A stretch of 64,000 nt of DNA, from the NCBI RefSeq assembly GCF_024349685.1, contig NZ_AP025944.1:2982001-3046000 (forward strand). Direction: 5' to 3'. Positions 42,647 through 54,233 of the stretch are shown here, in pieces (the stretch's first letter is position 1; each line of letters starts with the position of its first letter). The notes beneath the pieces were generated by a model. It was not told the origin of the DNA and ran no database searches. It saw nothing but the letters and a program-made list of their open reading frames with translations. The position numbers were made by a program, and so were the translations under genes. Origin of the DNA: Pseudomonas sp. LRP2-20 (GTDB lineage Bacteria; Pseudomonadota; Gammaproteobacteria; Pseudomonadales; Pseudomonadaceae).

Positions 42647-43795
42647 ATGAGTGAGGCGTTTCTCCCTTTCTCTCGTCCTAGTATGGGCGACGAGGAAATT
42701 GCGGCTGTCGAAAAGGTCCTGCGTTCGGGCTGGATCACTACCGGGCCCCAGAACCAGGCACTTGAAGAGCAGTTCGCGCAGTACGTCGGTTGCCGCCATG
42801 CGGTCGCCCTGTCATCGGCCACTGGCGGGATGCATATCGCCTTGCTGGCACTGGGCATAGGCCCTGGGGACGAAGTCATCACCCCGTCGCAGACCTGGGT
42901 GTCCACGGCCAACATGATTTCCCTGCTCGGCGCCACACCGGTGTTCGTCGATGTCGACCGCGACACCCTGATGACCGACGCGTCGCGCATCGAGGCGGCC
43001 ATCACCCCACGGACCAAGGCCATCATCCCGGTGCACTACGCCGGCGCGGCCTTCGACCTCGACCCACTGTACGCACTCGCCGACAAGCATGGCATCGCCG
43101 TCATCGAAGACGCCGCCCATGCCGCCGGTACCCGTTACAAGGGCCGCCAGGTCGGTGCCCGTGGCACGGCGATCTTCTCGTTCCATGCGATCAAGAACAT
43201 GACCTGCGCCGAAGGCGCGATGTTCGTCAGCGACGACGATGCCCTGGCCAGCCGCGTGCGCATGCTCAAGTTCCACGGCCTGGGTGTCGACGCCTACGAC
43301 CGCATGACCCACGGCCGCAAACCCCAGGCCCAGGTCATCGAGCCCGGTTTCAAGTACAACCTCGCCGACATCAATGCTGCCATTGCCCTGGTGCAACTCA
43401 AGCGCCTGGACGCCATCAACGCCCGCCGCACCGAGCTGGCCGGCCACTACCAGCAACGCCTGGCAGGCCTGCCGGTGCAGCCTCTGGCCGTGCCGGACTA
43501 CCCGCAGCAGCACGCCTGGCACCTGTACATCCTGCGCATCGACAGCGAACGGTGTGGCCTGGACCGCGAAGCCTTCATGAAAGGCCTGCAAGAGCAAGGC
43601 ATCGGCACCGGTATCCACTTCATCGCCACCCACCTGCACACCTGGTACCGCCAGCGTGATCCGCAGCTCTCGCTGCCAAATACCGAATGGAACTCGGCAC
43701 GGCTGTGCTCCATTCCGTTGTTCCCCGACATGACCGACCAGGACCTCGACCGGGTCGTCAACGCCATTGAACAGCTTGTGGGAAATCGCTCGTGA
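42647..43795 (+). CDS. arnB: UDP-4-amino-4-deoxy-L-arabinose-oxoglutarate aminotransferase
   Basis: 382 residues; ATG 42647 behind [40 protein letters not shown] is the DegT/DnrJ/EryC1 N terminus, [37 protein letters not shown] the PLP-binding Asp region and [16 protein letters not shown] carries the PLP Lys. It transaminates UDP-Ara4O to UDP-L-Ara4N in the cytosol, with glutamate as donor. First gene of an operon whose members overlap by one to four bases. Confidence 0.97.
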   Translation: MSEAFLPFSRPSMGDEEIAAVEKVLRSGWITTGPQNQALEEQFAQYVGCRHAVALSSATGGMHIALLALGIGPGDEVITPSQTWVSTANMISLLGATPVFVDVDRDTLMTDASRIEAAITPRTKAIIPVHYAGAAFDLDPLYALADKHGIAVIEDAAHAAGTRYKGRQVGARGTAIFSFHAIKNMTCAEGAMFVSDDDALASRVRMLKFHGLGVDAYDRMTHGRKPQAQVIEPGFKYNLADINAAIALVQLKRLDAINARRTELAGHYQQRLAGLPVQPLAVPDYPQQHAWHLYILRIDSERCGLDREAFMKGLQEQGIGTGIHFIATHLHTWYRQRDPQLSLPNTEWNSARLCSIPLFPDMTDQDLDRVVNAIEQLVGNRS

Positions 43796-44814
43796 GACCT
43801 TACCCGATCCATTGCGTATCCATCGTCATCCCGGTCTACAACGAGCAGGAAAGCCTACCCGAACTGCTGCGCCGTACGGGCGCTGCCTGCCAGCAACTGC
43901 GTCATCCTTATGAAATCGTGCTGGTCGACGACGGCAGCCGCGACAACTCGGCGCATATCCTCGAAGAGGCCGCGCAGGCTGAGAACAGCCCCTTCGTGGC
44001 AGTCATCCTCAACCGCAACTACGGCCAGCACGCGGCGATCATGGCCGGTTTCGAGCAGTGCAAGGGCGATGTGGTGATCACCCTCGACGCCGACCTGCAA
44101 AACCCACCGGAAGAAATCCCGCGCCTGGTCGCCGAAGCCGAACGTGGCTTCGACGTGGTCGGCACGGTACGCAGCAACCGCCAGGATTCGGCCCTGCGCC
44201 GCTGGCCGTCGAAGGTGATCAACTACGCCGTCAAGCGCTCCACCGGCGTGGCCATGAGCGACTATGGCTGCATGCTGCGCGCCTACCGGCGCACGGTGAT
44301 CGACGCCATGCTCGCCTGCCGCGAGCGCAGCACCTTCATCCCGATCCTGGCCAACAGCTTCGCGCGCCACACCACCGAAATCCTGGTGACCCACGCCGAA
44401 CGTGAACACGGCGATTCGAAATACAGCCCGATGCGCCTGATCAGCCTGATGTTCGACCTGATCACCTGCATGACCACCACGCCATTGCGCCTGCTGAGCA
44501 TTGTCGGGTTCAGCATGGCCGCGCTCGGCGTGCTGTTGGCCTTGGCGCTGATCGTGCTGCGCCTGGCGTTCGGCCCAGGCTGGGCCGGTAACGGCCTGTT
44601 CGTGCTGTTCGCCGTGCTGTTCGTGTTCACCGGTGGCCAGTTCATCGGCATGGGCCTGCTTGGCGAGTACCTGGGGCGCATGTACAGCGACGTGCGCGCC
44701 CGCCCGCGATTCTTCATCGAAAAAGTGCTGCGCAGCGGCCCGCCGCCTGTGCCGGCACAGAACGTCACCGTTGATGGTTTCAATTCCTCTACTTCTGGTC
44801 AGGTTCACTCATGA
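43792..44814 (+). CDS. arnC: Undecaprenyl-phosphate 4-deoxy-4-formamido-L-arabinose transferase
   Basis: 340 residues starting with GTG 43792, overlapping arnB by four bases. [20 protein letters not shown] opens a GT2 domain; [11 protein letters not shown] and [18 protein letters not shown] (D-x-D) bind UDP-sugar and metal. Two C-terminal helices, near 235-260 and 270-292 ([38 protein letters not shown]), anchor it. It transfers L-Ara4-formyl-N from UDP to undecaprenyl phosphate on the inner face of the inner membrane. Confidence 0.97.
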   Translation: MRPYPIHCVSIVIPVYNEQESLPELLRRTGAACQQLRHPYEIVLVDDGSRDNSAHILEEAAQAENSPFVAVILNRNYGQHAAIMAGFEQCKGDVVITLDADLQNPPEEIPRLVAEAERGFDVVGTVRSNRQDSALRRWPSKVINYAVKRSTGVAMSDYGCMLRAYRRTVIDAMLACRERSTFIPILANSFARHTTEILVTHAEREHGDSKYSPMRLISLMFDLITCMTTTPLRLLSIVGFSMAALGVLLALALIVLRLAFGPGWAGNGLFVLFAVLFVFTGGQFIGMGLLGEYLGRMYSDVRARPRFFIEKVLRSGPPPVPAQNVTVDGFNSSTSGQVHS

Positions 44815-46817
44815 GTGCAAAAACAGTTGTCTTCGCTTACCACGACATCGGCTGCGCCGGCATTGAAGCCCTGCTCGACAGCGGCTATGACATCGCAGCG
44901 GTGTTCACTCATGCCGACGATCCCAAGGAAAACACCTTCTACGCCTCGGTCGCACAGCTGTGTGCGCGCAAAGGCATCCCGGTGCATGCGCCGGAGGACG
45001 TCAACCACCCGCTGTGGGTCGAGCGCATCAGCCAGCTGGACCCCGACTTCCTGTTCTCGTTCTACTACCGCAACCTGCTGAGCGAACCGCTGCTGGCCAC
45101 CGGCCGCAAAGGCGCCTTCAACCTGCATGGCTCGCTGCTGCCGCGCTACCGTGGCCGCGCGCCAGCGAACTGGGTGCTGGTCAACGGCGAGACCGAAACC
45201 GGCGTTACCCTGCACCGCATGGTCAAGCGCGCCGATGCCGGTGCCATTGTCGCCCAGCTGCGGGTGGCCATCGAACGCAGCGACACCGCGCTGAGCCTGC
45301 ATGGCAAGCTGCGCGCTGCCGCCGCCGACCTGCTGCGCGACACCTTGCCCAACCTGCGCCAGGGCAAGTTCAGCGAAACACCACAGGATGAGGCCAAGGC
45401 CACGGTATTCGGCCGTCGCACCGCGGCCGATGGCCGCCTGGACTGGCAGCAGCCGGCTGAAACCCTGTTCAACCTGGTACGAGCGGTAACCCAGCCCTAC
45501 CCTGGCGCCTTCTGCCAGGTCGGTGAGCACAAGCTGATCGTCTGGAGCGCCGACGTGGTCAAGGGCAACGATGGCCTGGCCCCGGGCCGGGTGATCAGCA
45601 CCGACCCGCTGCGCATCGCCTGTGGCCAGGACTCGCTGGTGATCAGCGCCGGCCAGCGCAACGATAACGGCTTGTACCTGAGCGGCCCACAACTGGCCAA
45701 CGAGCTGGGCCTGGTCGAAGGCTCGCTGCTGCGCGGCGCCGATGCCCGGCGCAGCACCCGCCGCACCCGGGTATTGATCCTCGGTGTCAACGGCTTCATC
45801 GGCAACCACCTGTCCGAGCGCCTGCTCAGCGACGAGCGCTACGAGGTTTACGGCCTGGACATCGGCTCCGATGCCATCGAGCGCCTGCGCAGCCACCCAC
45901 GCTTCCACTTCGTCGAAGGCGATATCAGCATCCACTCCGAGTGGATCGAGTACCACATCAAGAAGTGCGACGTGGTGCTGCCCCTGGTGGCCATCGCCAC
46001 GCCGATCGAATACACCCGCAACCCGCTGCGCGTGTTCGAGCTGGACTTCGAAGAAAACCTGCGCCTGGTGCGCTACTGCGTCAAATACAACAAACGCGTG
46101 ATCTTCCCGTCGACCTCGGAAGTCTACGGCATGTGCCAGGACCCGAACTTCGATGAAGACACCTCCAACCTGGTGGTCGGCCCGATCAACAAGCAGCGCT
46201 GGATCTACTCGGTGTCCAAGCAGTTGCTCGACCGGGTCATCTGGGCCTATGGCCAGAAAGGCCTGAACTTCACCCTGTTCCGCCCGTTCAACTGGATGGG
46301 CCCACGCCTGGACCGCCTGGATTCCGCGCGCATCGGCAGTTCGCGGGCCATTACCCAGCTGATCCTCAACCTGGTGGAAGGCACGCCGATCCGCCTGTTC
46401 GACGGTGGCGCGCAGAAGCGCTGCTTCACCGACATCGCCGACGGCGTCGAGGCCTTGGCGCGGATCATCGACAACGACAACGATGCCTGCAACGGCCAGA
46501 TCATCAACATCGGCAACCCGGACAACGAAGCCAGCATCCGCCAGTTGGGCGAAGAGCTGCTACGCCAGTTCGAAGCCCACCCGCTGCGCAGCCACTTCCC
46601 GCCGTTCGCCGGTTTCCGCGACGTCGAGAGCAAGGCGTTCTACGGCGGCGGCTACCAGGACGTGTCCCACCGCAAGCCGAGCATCGCCAACGCCAAGCGC
46701 CTGCTGAACTGGGAGCCGACCGTGGAGATGCGCGAGACCATCGGCAACACGCTGGACTTCTTCCTGCGTGAAGCGATGCGTGAAATCGAGGCCCGTCCGG
46801 CAGAAGAAGCACGCTGA
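44811..46817 (+). CDS. arnA: Bifunctional UDP-Ara4N formyltransferase / UDP-glucuronate decarboxylase
   Basis: 668 residues, ATG 44811 overlapping arnC. The N-terminal formyltransferase domain (about 1-300) has [36 protein letters not shown] with the catalytic Asn-His. The C-terminal dehydrogenase domain (about 320-660) begins [19 protein letters not shown]. It has [11 protein letters not shown] and [13 protein letters not shown] (Y-x3-K). One half makes UDP-Ara4O from UDP-glucuronate with NAD+, the other N-formylates UDP-Ara4N. The length matches E. coli ArnA (660). Confidence 0.97.
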   Translation: MSAKTVVFAYHDIGCAGIEALLDSGYDIAAVFTHADDPKENTFYASVAQLCARKGIPVHAPEDVNHPLWVERISQLDPDFLFSFYYRNLLSEPLLATGRKGAFNLHGSLLPRYRGRAPANWVLVNGETETGVTLHRMVKRADAGAIVAQLRVAIERSDTALSLHGKLRAAAADLLRDTLPNLRQGKFSETPQDEAKATVFGRRTAADGRLDWQQPAETLFNLVRAVTQPYPGAFCQVGEHKLIVWSADVVKGNDGLAPGRVISTDPLRIACGQDSLVISAGQRNDNGLYLSGPQLANELGLVEGSLLRGADARRSTRRTRVLILGVNGFIGNHLSERLLSDERYEVYGLDIGSDAIERLRSHPRFHFVEGDISIHSEWIEYHIKKCDVVLPLVAIATPIEYTRNPLRVFELDFEENLRLVRYCVKYNKRVIFPSTSEVYGMCQDPNFDEDTSNLVVGPINKQRWIYSVSKQLLDRVIWAYGQKGLNFTLFRPFNWMGPRLDRLDSARIGSSRAITQLILNLVEGTPIRLFDGGAQKRCFTDIADGVEALARIIDNDNDACNGQIINIGNPDNEASIRQLGEELLRQFEAHPLRSHFPPFAGFRDVESKAFYGGGYQDVSHRKPSIANAKRLLNWEPTVEMRETIGNTLDFFLREAMREIEARPAEEAR

Positions 46818-47701
46818 TGCAGGCAGGGTTGCGCATCGATGTCGATACCTACCGCGGCACCCGTGAAGGTGTGCCGCGCCTGTTGGAGCTGCTCGACGAG
46901 GCGCAGGTCAAGGCGACGTTCTTCTTCAGTGTCGGGCCGGACAACATGGGGCGCCACCTGTGGCGCCTGATCCGCCCGCAGTTCCTGTGGAAGATGCTGC
47001 GCTCCAATGCCGCCGGGCTGTACGGCTGGGACATTCTTCTGGCTGGCACCGCCTGGCCCGGCAAGCCGATTGGCCGCGACCTCGGGCACCTGATGCGTCA
47101 GGCCCGTGCCGCCGGCCACGAGGTCGGCCTGCACGCCTGGGACCACCACGGCTGGCAGGCCAATGCCGGGCGCTGGAGCATGGCGCAACTGACCGAGCAG
47201 ATCCGTCAGGGCGTCGACACCCTCAGTGACATCCTCGGTGCACCGGTCGAGTGTTCAGCCGTCGCCGGTTGGCGCGCGGACGAGCGGGTGATCGAGGCCA
47301 AGCAGGCGTTTGGTTTTCGCTACAACAGCGATTGCCGAGGTACCGGCCTGTTTCGCCCTCGCCTGGCCGACGGCTCGCCAGGGGCGCCGCAGATTCCGGT
47401 GGACCTGCCGACCTTCGACGAGGTCGTCGGCCCGCAGGTGGCTGCCGCGCACTTCAACGACTTCATCCTGGGGCGCTTTCGCCCGCAGGCACTCAACGTC
47501 TACACCATCCATGCAGAGGTAGAAGGGATTCTGATGGCCCAGGATTTTCGCCACTTGCTGGCCGATGCACGCCAGCGCGAAATTGCGTTCAAACCATTGG
47601 GCGAGTTGCTCCCCGCCTCGCTCGACACCTTGCCCGTTGCCAGTGTGCAGCGCGGCACCCTGCAAGGCCGTGAGGGCTGGCTGGGAGTGCAAGGCTCATG
47701 A
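46817..47701 (+). CDS. arnD: 4-deoxy-4-formamido-L-arabinose-phosphoundecaprenol deformylase
   Basis: 294 residues, ATG 46817 sharing one base with the arnA stop. [42 protein letters not shown] is the polysaccharide-deacetylase fold with the metal-binding Asp. [17 protein letters not shown] gives the His pair. It removes the formyl group from the lipid-linked sugar so that Ara4N can be transferred. Followed by arnT with a four-base overlap. Confidence 0.96.
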   Translation: MQAGLRIDVDTYRGTREGVPRLLELLDEAQVKATFFFSVGPDNMGRHLWRLIRPQFLWKMLRSNAAGLYGWDILLAGTAWPGKPIGRDLGHLMRQARAAGHEVGLHAWDHHGWQANAGRWSMAQLTEQIRQGVDTLSDILGAPVECSAVAGWRADERVIEAKQAFGFRYNSDCRGTGLFRPRLADGSPGAPQIPVDLPTFDEVVGPQVAAAHFNDFILGRFRPQALNVYTIHAEVEGILMAQDFRHLLADARQREIAFKPLGELLPASLDTLPVASVQRGTLQGREGWLGVQGS

Positions 47702-49347
47702 GCAGACGCTGGACGCTACCGCTGCTGTTGGGGCTGTTCCTGCTCGCCTACCTGCTGCCTCTGGGCGGCCATGGCTTGTGGATCCCCGACGAAACCCGCT
47801 ATGCCCAGGTCAGCCAGGAGATGCTGCTGACCGGCAACTGGATCTCGCCCCATTTCATGGGGCTGCGCTACTTCGAAAAACCCGCCGCCGGCTACTGGAT
47901 GATCGCCCTCAGCCAGGGGCTGTTCGGCCAGAACCTGTTCGGCGTGCGTTTTGCCTCGGCGCTGAGCGTCGGCCTGAGCCTGATCCTGTGCTACCTGGTG
48001 GCACGCCGCCTGTGGAACGACCCGCGCAAGAGCCTGGTGTGCACCCTGCTCTACATGAGCTTGTGCGTGGTGGTGGGCCAGGCGGGCTATGCCAACCTCG
48101 ATCCGCAGTTCACCCTGTGGGTCAACCTCAGCCTGGTAGCCCTGTGGTTCGCCCTGGACAGCCGCAGCAATGGCCAGCGCCTTGCCGCCTGGGCGGTGCT
48201 GGGGCTGGCCTGTGCCATGGGTTTCATGACCAAGGGCTTTCTCGCCTGGCTGCTGCCGGTGCTGATCGCGTTGCCGTGGATGCTCTGGCAGAAGCGCTGG
48301 CGTGAACTGCTGGTGTACGGGCCGGTTGCCGTCGTGGTGGCGATCCTTGTCAGCCTGCCCTGGGTGCTGGCCGTGCATGCCCAGGAGCCGGACTACTGGC
48401 GGTTCTTCTTCTGGCATGAGCACATCCGCCGGTTTGCCGGTGACGATGCCCAGCACAGCGCCCCCTGGTGGTACTACCTGCCGCTGCTGGTGGCCTACAG
48501 CCTGCCTTGGATCGGCATGCTGCCGACGTCCCTGAAACAGGCCTGGCAGAGCCGTACCCAGCCCAGGATCGTGTTTCTGCTGCTGTGGCTGCTGATGCCG
48601 CTGCTGTTCTTCAGCCTGAGCAAGGGCAAGCTGCCGACCTACATTTTCCCCTGCCTGCTGCCATTGGCCCTGCTGATAGGCCATGCCCTGGAGGACCGGC
48701 TGCGCCTGCAGCAAGGCCGTGCACTGGGCATCAACGGCTGGATCAACGTGGCGCTGGGCGTGGTCGCCTTGATCGCCCTGGCCTGGCTGCAACTGAAAAA
48801 GCCCGTGTACGAACACGAACTGAGCAGCCTACTGCTGATGTGCGTGGCGTTGGCAGGCTGGACCGTCGCCAGCCTGGCCCAGGCCCTGTCGCCGCTGCGC
48901 TGCTGGGCGGCTCCGGTGCTGGGTAGCCTGTTGTTGATGGCCCTGCTGCCGGCGGCCCTGCCCAAGTCAGTGGAGGGCAACAAGATGCCCGACCAGTTCA
49001 TCCTGCAACACCTTGACGAGCTGTCCGGCGCCTCCCACCTGCTGAGCAACGACCTCGGCGCAGCGTCGGCGCTGGCCTGGCGCCTGCAACAACCGAACGT
49101 GGCGTTCTACAACACAGTCGGTGAGCTGAAGTACGGCCTGGCTACCCCAGAAGGCCATGGGCGCCGGTTGAACGACAAGCATGTGCGCCAATGGGTCGAC
49201 GACGCCCGCCGCAGCGGCACGGTTGCCGTGGTGATGCGGGTCAAGGGTGCAGATGAGCAGCGTGAACTCGGCCTGCTGCCCGACGATGGCACCCGCTACG
49301 AACAGGGCAAGATGGTGATCCTGATTCTGCCCAGAGTCGCACCATGA
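47698..49347 (+). CDS. arnT: Lipid A 4-amino-4-deoxy-L-arabinose transferase
   Basis: 549 residues, the usual ArnT length. [52 protein letters not shown] is the first periplasmic loop with the catalytic Asp/Glu (P-D-E-T-R-Y) and the donor-binding YFEKPxxGYW. Twelve or so membrane helices follow, then a soluble periplasmic domain (about 430-549). It moves Ara4N from undecaprenyl phosphate to lipid A phosphates in the periplasm, lowering negative charge and giving polymyxin resistance. Confidence 0.96.
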   Translation: MSRRWTLPLLLGLFLLAYLLPLGGHGLWIPDETRYAQVSQEMLLTGNWISPHFMGLRYFEKPAAGYWMIALSQGLFGQNLFGVRFASALSVGLSLILCYLVARRLWNDPRKSLVCTLLYMSLCVVVGQAGYANLDPQFTLWVNLSLVALWFALDSRSNGQRLAAWAVLGLACAMGFMTKGFLAWLLPVLIALPWMLWQKRWRELLVYGPVAVVVAILVSLPWVLAVHAQEPDYWRFFFWHEHIRRFAGDDAQHSAPWWYYLPLLVAYSLPWIGMLPTSLKQAWQSRTQPRIVFLLLWLLMPLLFFSLSKGKLPTYIFPCLLPLALLIGHALEDRLRLQQGRALGINGWINVALGVVALIALAWLQLKKPVYEHELSSLLLMCVALAGWTVASLAQALSPLRCWAAPVLGSLLLMALLPAALPKSVEGNKMPDQFILQHLDELSGASHLLSNDLGAASALAWRLQQPNVAFYNTVGELKYGLATPEGHGRRLNDKHVRQWVDDARRSGTVAVVMRVKGADEQRELGLLPDDGTRYEQGKMVILILPRVAP

Positions 49348-49688
49348 GCTGGCTGCTGCTGTTGACGGCTTGCCTGCTGACCTGCCTGGGCCAGGTGGCG
49401 CAGAAGTTCGCCGTGGAAAGCTGGCGTGGGCAAACGGGGCCGTGGACGGACAAATTGCGCTCGCCCTGGCTGTGGCTGGCCCTGCTTGCCCTCGGCAGCG
49501 GTTTGTTGGTCTGGCTACTGGTCCTGCAGCGCATGGAAGTGGGTATCGCCTATCCGATGCTCAGCCTGAACTTCGTGGTGATCACCCTGATCGCCCGCTT
49601 CGGCTTCCATGAACCGGTCGATCGCCGCCACTGGCTGGGCGTAGCCCTGGTCATCGCCGGCGTGGCCCTGCTGGGGCAGCAATCATGA
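49344..49688 (+). CDS. arnE: Ara4N-phosphoundecaprenol flippase subunit ArnE
   Basis: 114 residues with four helices: [73 protein letters not shown] and [16 protein letters not shown]. This EmrE/SMR-like half-transporter, together with ArnF, flips the lipid-linked sugar to the periplasmic side. Overlaps arnT and arnF by four bases each. Confidence 0.94.
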   Translation: MSWLLLLTACLLTCLGQVAQKFAVESWRGQTGPWTDKLRSPWLWLALLALGSGLLVWLLVLQRMEVGIAYPMLSLNFVVITLIARFGFHEPVDRRHWLGVALVIAGVALLGQQS

Positions 49689-50098
49689 ACCAGCGCCTTG
49701 GCATCGCCTTCGCCCTGGGCAGCGTGCTGCTGGTCAGCACCGCCCAACTGGCCATGCGCTGGAGCATGACCCGCCTGCCGCAACCCGGCCAGTGGTTGTC
49801 TGCATTGACCAGCCAGGGCGTCGATACTCTCGCCGTGGCCGTGGTGCTGGCGGCGATCGCCGCATATGGCCTGTCGATGCTCTGCTGGTTGCTGGCCCTG
49901 CGTGACCTGCCGTTGGGCCGGGCCTACTCGCTGCTGAGCCTGAGCTACGCCCTGGTCTACCTGCTGGCAGCCAGCCTGCCGCTGTTCGATGAATCCTTCA
50001 GCTTGAGCAAAACACTGGGCGTGGCACTGGTCATGCTCGGGGTCATTACTATCAATACGCGTCCGGCCCGTTCGCCCGCATTAAGGAGTGCTCCATGA
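49685..50098 (+). CDS. arnF: Ara4N-phosphoundecaprenol flippase subunit ArnF
   Basis: 137 residues, four helices, SMR-like. [27 protein letters not shown] and [33 protein letters not shown] are characteristic of ArnF. Partner of ArnE. It overlaps ugd by four bases (50095-50098). Confidence 0.93.
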   Translation: MNQRLGIAFALGSVLLVSTAQLAMRWSMTRLPQPGQWLSALTSQGVDTLAVAVVLAAIAAYGLSMLCWLLALRDLPLGRAYSLLSLSYALVYLLAASLPLFDESFSLSKTLGVALVMLGVITINTRPARSPALRSAP

Positions 50099-51468
50099 AA
50101 ATTACAGTGTTTGGTAGCGGGTACGTCGGCCTGGTGCAAGCCGCAGTGTTGGCCGAGGTCGGCCATGATGTGGTGTGCATGGATATCGATGAGAAGAAGG
50201 TCGAGTTGTTGCGCCAAGGCCATGTCAGCATCTTCGAGCCAGGCCTTTCGAGCCTGGTGCGCGAAGGCCTGGACGGTGGTCGGCTGCAATTCACCACGGA
50301 TGAAAAGGTTGCCGTCGAACACGGTCGCGTCGCCTTCATTGCCGTCGGCACGCCCTCCTGCGCAGATGGCTCGGCTGACCTCAAGTATGTGCTGTCGGTC
50401 GGCGACGCGGTCGCCCGCCACCGCCACGAACCGCTGATCCTGGTGGAAAAGTCGACCGTCCCGGTCGGCACCGGTGACACCCTGCGCGCCCACATCAATA
50501 CCGCGCTCGGTGGCCGCGAGCTGCGAGTCGATATCGTCTCCAACCCGGAGTTCCTCAAGGAAGGCTCGGCCGTGGCCGATTGCCGCCGGCCGGACCGCAT
50601 CGTCATCGGTTGTGAAGGTGAAGACGTGCGTGACGTCATGCGCGACCTTTACGCTCCATTCAACCGCAACCACGACCGCATCATGTTCATGGACCTGCGC
50701 AGCGCCGAGCTGACCAAGTACGCCGCCAACTGCATGCTCGCCACCAAGATCAGCTTCATCAACCAGATCGCCGAGCTGGCCGAACACCTGGGGGCCGATA
50801 TCGAGTCGGTGCGCCAAGGCATCGGTGCCGACACCCGCATTGGTTACCACTTCATCTACCCAGGCTGCGGCTATGGCGGCTCGTGCTTCCCCAAGGACAT
50901 GCGCGCACTGATCCACAGTGCCGAGCAGGTGCATTGCTCCAGCGATCTGTTGCAGGCGGTCGAGGCGATCAACGAGCGCCAGAAGCACAAGCTGTTCGAC
51001 CGTATCGATGCGTTCTACAACGGCGACCTGGCCGGCAAGACCTTTGCTGTGTGGGGCCTGGCGTTCAAGCCCAACACCGACGACATGCGCGACGCCCCCA
51101 GCCGCGTGCTGCTCGAGTCGTTGTTTGCTGCCGGCGCCAACGTGCGCGCCTTCGACCCTGAAGCCATGCAGGAAACCCAGCACCTGTACCCGGATGAAGA
51201 GAAGCTGATGCTGATGGGCACGCCGGAATCGGTATTGTCCGGCGCCGATGCGCTGATCATCTGCACCGAATGGCAGCAGTTCAAGGCGCCGGATTTCGAC
51301 CTGATTCAGCAACGCCTGAAGGCACCGGTGATCTTCGACGGGCGCAACCTGTACGACGCCGAGCGCCTGTCGCGCAAAGGGTTCAAGTACTTCCCGATCG
51401 GCCGCGGCGATTCCTGCCAGTTGCCGATCGCCCCGCAACTGCCTCGTCAGGGTTCAAAAGCGGCGTGA
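50095..51468 (+). CDS. ugd: UDP-glucose 6-dehydrogenase
   Basis: 457 residues from ATG 50095. [32 protein letters not shown] is the NAD-binding Rossmann fold, [24 protein letters not shown] and [24 protein letters not shown] the central part, and [18 protein letters not shown] carries the catalytic Cys (GGSCFPKD). It oxidises UDP-glucose to UDP-glucuronate with two NAD+, supplying the substrate of ArnA. In the same transcript as arn; the last gene follows with a single shared base. Confidence 0.97.
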   Translation: MKITVFGSGYVGLVQAAVLAEVGHDVVCMDIDEKKVELLRQGHVSIFEPGLSSLVREGLDGGRLQFTTDEKVAVEHGRVAFIAVGTPSCADGSADLKYVLSVGDAVARHRHEPLILVEKSTVPVGTGDTLRAHINTALGGRELRVDIVSNPEFLKEGSAVADCRRPDRIVIGCEGEDVRDVMRDLYAPFNRNHDRIMFMDLRSAELTKYAANCMLATKISFINQIAELAEHLGADIESVRQGIGADTRIGYHFIYPGCGYGGSCFPKDMRALIHSAEQVHCSSDLLQAVEAINERQKHKLFDRIDAFYNGDLAGKTFAVWGLAFKPNTDDMRDAPSRVLLESLFAAGANVRAFDPEAMQETQHLYPDEEKLMLMGTPESVLSGADALIICTEWQQFKAPDFDLIQQRLKAPVIFDGRNLYDAERLSRKGFKYFPIGRGDSCQLPIAPQLPRQGSKAA

Positions 51469-53060
51469 TGGCACTGTCCCTGACCGTTCGCCGGCAGTCA
51501 CTGCTTGCAGGGCTGCTGGCGCTGCTGCTGTTCTGCGCCGGGGTGTATGGGCAAGCGCCGATCGGCTTCGACTCGCGCTTTGTGCTGTTCGCCCAGGAGA
51601 TGCTGCGCCATGGGCCAACCGTGTTCCCCACCACCTATGGGCAACCCTACGCCGACTACACCTCGCTCTCGACGCTGTTCATCTGGCTGTTGTCACTGCC
51701 GTTCGGCGCGGTCAACGGCCTGACGGCATGGCTGCCCAGCGCCATCGCCGGCGCGCTGATCGTCACCCTGATGTACCGGCTGCTGGCGCCATTCTCGCTG
51801 CGTTGGGCGTGGAGCAGCATTGCCTTGCTGCTGCTGACCGTCACCTTCGTCAGCGAAGTCCGCGCGGTGTCGCAGGACCTGATGCTGGCGGCCGTCGCCT
51901 TCAGCGTGTTCTATCTGGGTTATGCCCACGACCAGCGGGGCGCCAGGCCCCGCTGGCCGCTGGTGTTCGGCCTGTTGCTGCTGGGTTTCGGCATTCGTGG
52001 GCCGATTGGCCTGGTGGTGCCGACCGGCATCCTGTGCAGCTACTACCTGCTCACCGGCCAATGGCGACGCTTGCTGCTGTTTGGGGCGCTGGCCAGCCTG
52101 CTGCTAGTTGCCAGTGTCGGCCTGTTGCTGTGGATGGCGAAGGTCAGCGGTGGCCAGGCGTTTCTCGATGACGTGATTCGCATGCAGTTCATGGGGCGCA
52201 TGGACGGCAGCGAGGGCGCCAGCAGCGCGCTGTACTACTTCACCAGCTCGCTGGGCAACTATGCGCCGACCTACCCACTGGCAATCCTGGCATTGCTGGC
52301 CACCTGGCTGGGCCGTGCGCGTCTGCAGGGGCCGGCGCTGCGCCTGGTCGGTTACTGTGCGGCTGGCGCACTGCTGGTCATGCTCGGGCTGTCGATCCCT
52401 TTGGCCAAGAAGGCCCGCTACCTGCTGCCGATGCTGCCGATGGTGGCGATCATCGCCGCGTACCCGTTCCAGGTGGCCCAGGGGCGGCTGTTTGCCGGGT
52501 TGCGGGGGGCAATCCAGGGCCTCTGGTTGCTGACACCGGGGTTGATGATGGTCGTCTTGCTGGTGGCTCAGCGCCGCTTCCCCGGGGACATTGGCGGCAT
52601 CACGGTGCTGATGGTAGTGCTGGCGGCCTTGCAGCTGTGGGCGTTGTCGCGCCTGGTGCAGCCACGCTGGCGTGCCGAGGTCATGGCTGGCTGCGCGGTC
52701 ATGGCGTTGTGGCTGGTGTATGTCGCGGTATTCGAACCTGTGGAGCGTCGCCTGTACGACACCCGCAGCTTCACCCAGGCAGTGCTCGAACAGGTTTCGC
52801 AGCAACCGGCTCCACTGGTACTGCACCGGTTGGGCCAGGATGCCAAGGCCATCAAGTTCATGGTCAACCTCGACCAGGACATGCAACCACTGTTCACCGA
52901 AACACCCGCGCAACTCCAGGCCTTGCAGCGGCCTGCCTGGCTGATGATGGATCAGCGCGACTTCCAGGCCTTGCAAGGGACACCGCTGCAAGCGCTACAG
53001 CCACGCCTGCGCGGGCGCTTCGATAACAACGACTATGTGCTGATGTACCTTGGGCAGTGA
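51468..53060 (+). CDS. Second ArnT-like glycosyltransferase, last gene of the arn operon
   Basis: 530 residues, ATG 51468 overlapping the ugd stop (TGATG). The start LLLFCAGVYGQAPIGFDSRFVLFAQEMLRHGPTVFPTTYGQPYADYTSLSTLFIWLLSL keeps the GT39 layout: an F-D-S-R-F in place of P-D-E-T-R-Y and a PTTYGQPYADYTSLST block in place of YFEKPxxGYW. Ten or more membrane helices follow, with a soluble C-terminal part. It should use a polyprenyl-linked sugar donor in the periplasm. Its place behind ugd suggests lipid A or LPS modification, but the acceptor could differ from that of ArnT. Confidence 0.85.
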   Translation: MALSLTVRRQSLLAGLLALLLFCAGVYGQAPIGFDSRFVLFAQEMLRHGPTVFPTTYGQPYADYTSLSTLFIWLLSLPFGAVNGLTAWLPSAIAGALIVTLMYRLLAPFSLRWAWSSIALLLLTVTFVSEVRAVSQDLMLAAVAFSVFYLGYAHDQRGARPRWPLVFGLLLLGFGIRGPIGLVVPTGILCSYYLLTGQWRRLLLFGALASLLLVASVGLLLWMAKVSGGQAFLDDVIRMQFMGRMDGSEGASSALYYFTSSLGNYAPTYPLAILALLATWLGRARLQGPALRLVGYCAAGALLVMLGLSIPLAKKARYLLPMLPMVAIIAAYPFQVAQGRLFAGLRGAIQGLWLLTPGLMMVVLLVAQRRFPGDIGGITVLMVVLAALQLWALSRLVQPRWRAEVMAGCAVMALWLVYVAVFEPVERRLYDTRSFTQAVLEQVSQQPAPLVLHRLGQDAKAIKFMVNLDQDMQPLFTETPAQLQALQRPAWLMMDQRDFQALQGTPLQALQPRLRGRFDNNDYVLMYLGQ

Positions 53061-53063
53061 CGA

Positions 53064-53393
53064 TCAGTGGGGGTCTGGCCATGACTTGCGCGTGCGCAAG
53101 CGCTCGTGATAACGGCCGCCCAATGCGCCTCCCCAAGGCATGATCAGGCCGATCACCAGCAGCACGAGCAACAGCGTGACCCCTTCGAACGGGCTGAAGA
53201 ACTCCAGCACGGCGCAACCCAGGGTCGCCAGTAGCCCCAGGATGATCAACGCATCCGGCTTTAGCACCGGGCAGTCGCTGCTCGCCACTGAGGGGTGCAG
53301 GAACCCCACCAGCCATAGGTAAAGCCAGCTGACCACGGATGCAATGAACAACGCCAAGAACAACAAATGATGGCCAAACATCGAAGTGTGCAT
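53064..53393 (-). CDS. Small inner membrane protein of unknown function
   Basis: 109 residues, convergent to the arn operon with four bases between them. Three hydrophobic segments: about 8-30 (HLLFLALFIASVVSWLYLWLVGF), 48-66 (ALIILGLLATLGCAVLEFF), 70-88 (GVTLLLVLLVIGLIMPWGG). A basic tail follows, RYHERLRTRKSWPDPH. No family recognised. Confidence 0.65.
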   Translation of the reverse strand: MHTSMFGHHLLFLALFIASVVSWLYLWLVGFLHPSVASSDCPVLKPDALIILGLLATLGCAVLEFFSPFEGVTLLLVLLVIGLIMPWGGALGGRYHERLRTRKSWPDPH

Positions 53394-53537
53394 GCTCGGA
53401 AACCCTGTTCAAGTAAACGCCTTGCGTTACCGTGGATTTAAGCCATCCAACATGAAAGTTCTGTCAAAAAAACCTGACCTGAAGCCTGCGCCGCTTAAAA
53501 TGTCATTTTTCCCATTCGATGCCAAGGAACCCTTCTA

Positions 53538-54233
53538 GTGAAAGGCCCGCAGAACGCTCGCGCCGAAGCTGTCTTGCTCGAAGCCAGGCAATTGGGCCGG
53601 GTCGATCTGCGGCGCCAGGCCACGCTGCTGAAGCCAACCGACTTGTCCCTGCACGCAGGCGAACGTATTGCACTCATCGGCGCGTCAGGTTCGGGCAAGA
53701 GTGTCTTGCTGCGCGCCCTTACCCTGCTGGATGCGCCCAGCTCTGGTGAAGTGCTGTGGCTCGGCGAACCGGTAACCCCACCCCGAATACCGCACTTTCG
53801 CTCCCGCGCCTGCTACCTGACCCAACGTGCCGCGCTGGTGGAGGGTAGTGTCCTGGATAACCTGCGCCTGCCCTTCACGCTCAAGCACAACCGCCAGTAC
53901 CGCTTCGATGCAGCCACGGCGGCGCGCTGCCTGGACCTGGCCGGCAAACCACGCGGTTTTCTCGACAAGGCCGGTATCGACTTGTCCGGTGGCGAGGCGC
54001 AGCTGGTCGCCCTGGTGCGGGCGCTGCTGCTGGCACCCCAGGTACTGTTGCTCGATGAGCCGACCTCGGCCCTCGACCCGCAATCGGTGGCCGCCGTTGA
54101 AGCGCTGGTCATGAACTGGCTGGGCGAATCGCCCAACGCTCGCGCGTTCCTGTGGATTACCCACGACCCTGAACAAGCCCGGCGCATCAGCACGCGTACA
54201 TTGACCATGCACCAAGGCGCCCTGTCGACATGA
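53538..54233 (+). CDS. fetA: ABC transporter ATP-binding protein (FetA/YbbL type)
   Basis: 231 residues from GTG 53538 (AAGGAACCC upstream). IALIGASGSGKSVLLRAL is Walker A, DLSGGEAQLVALVRALLLAPQVLLLDEPTSALDP has the signature motif (LSGGE) and Walker B, and WITHDPEQARR the H-loop. The partner FetB-like permease overlaps by four bases. The pair matches E. coli FetAB (YbbL/YbbM), linked to iron export and resistance to oxidative stress. The symbol follows that similarity; the substrate is inferred. Confidence 0.85.
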   Translation: MKGPQNARAEAVLLEARQLGRVDLRRQATLLKPTDLSLHAGERIALIGASGSGKSVLLRALTLLDAPSSGEVLWLGEPVTPPRIPHFRSRACYLTQRAALVEGSVLDNLRLPFTLKHNRQYRFDAATAARCLDLAGKPRGFLDKAGIDLSGGEAQLVALVRALLLAPQVLLLDEPTSALDPQSVAAVEALVMNWLGESPNARAFLWITHDPEQARRISTRTLTMHQGALST

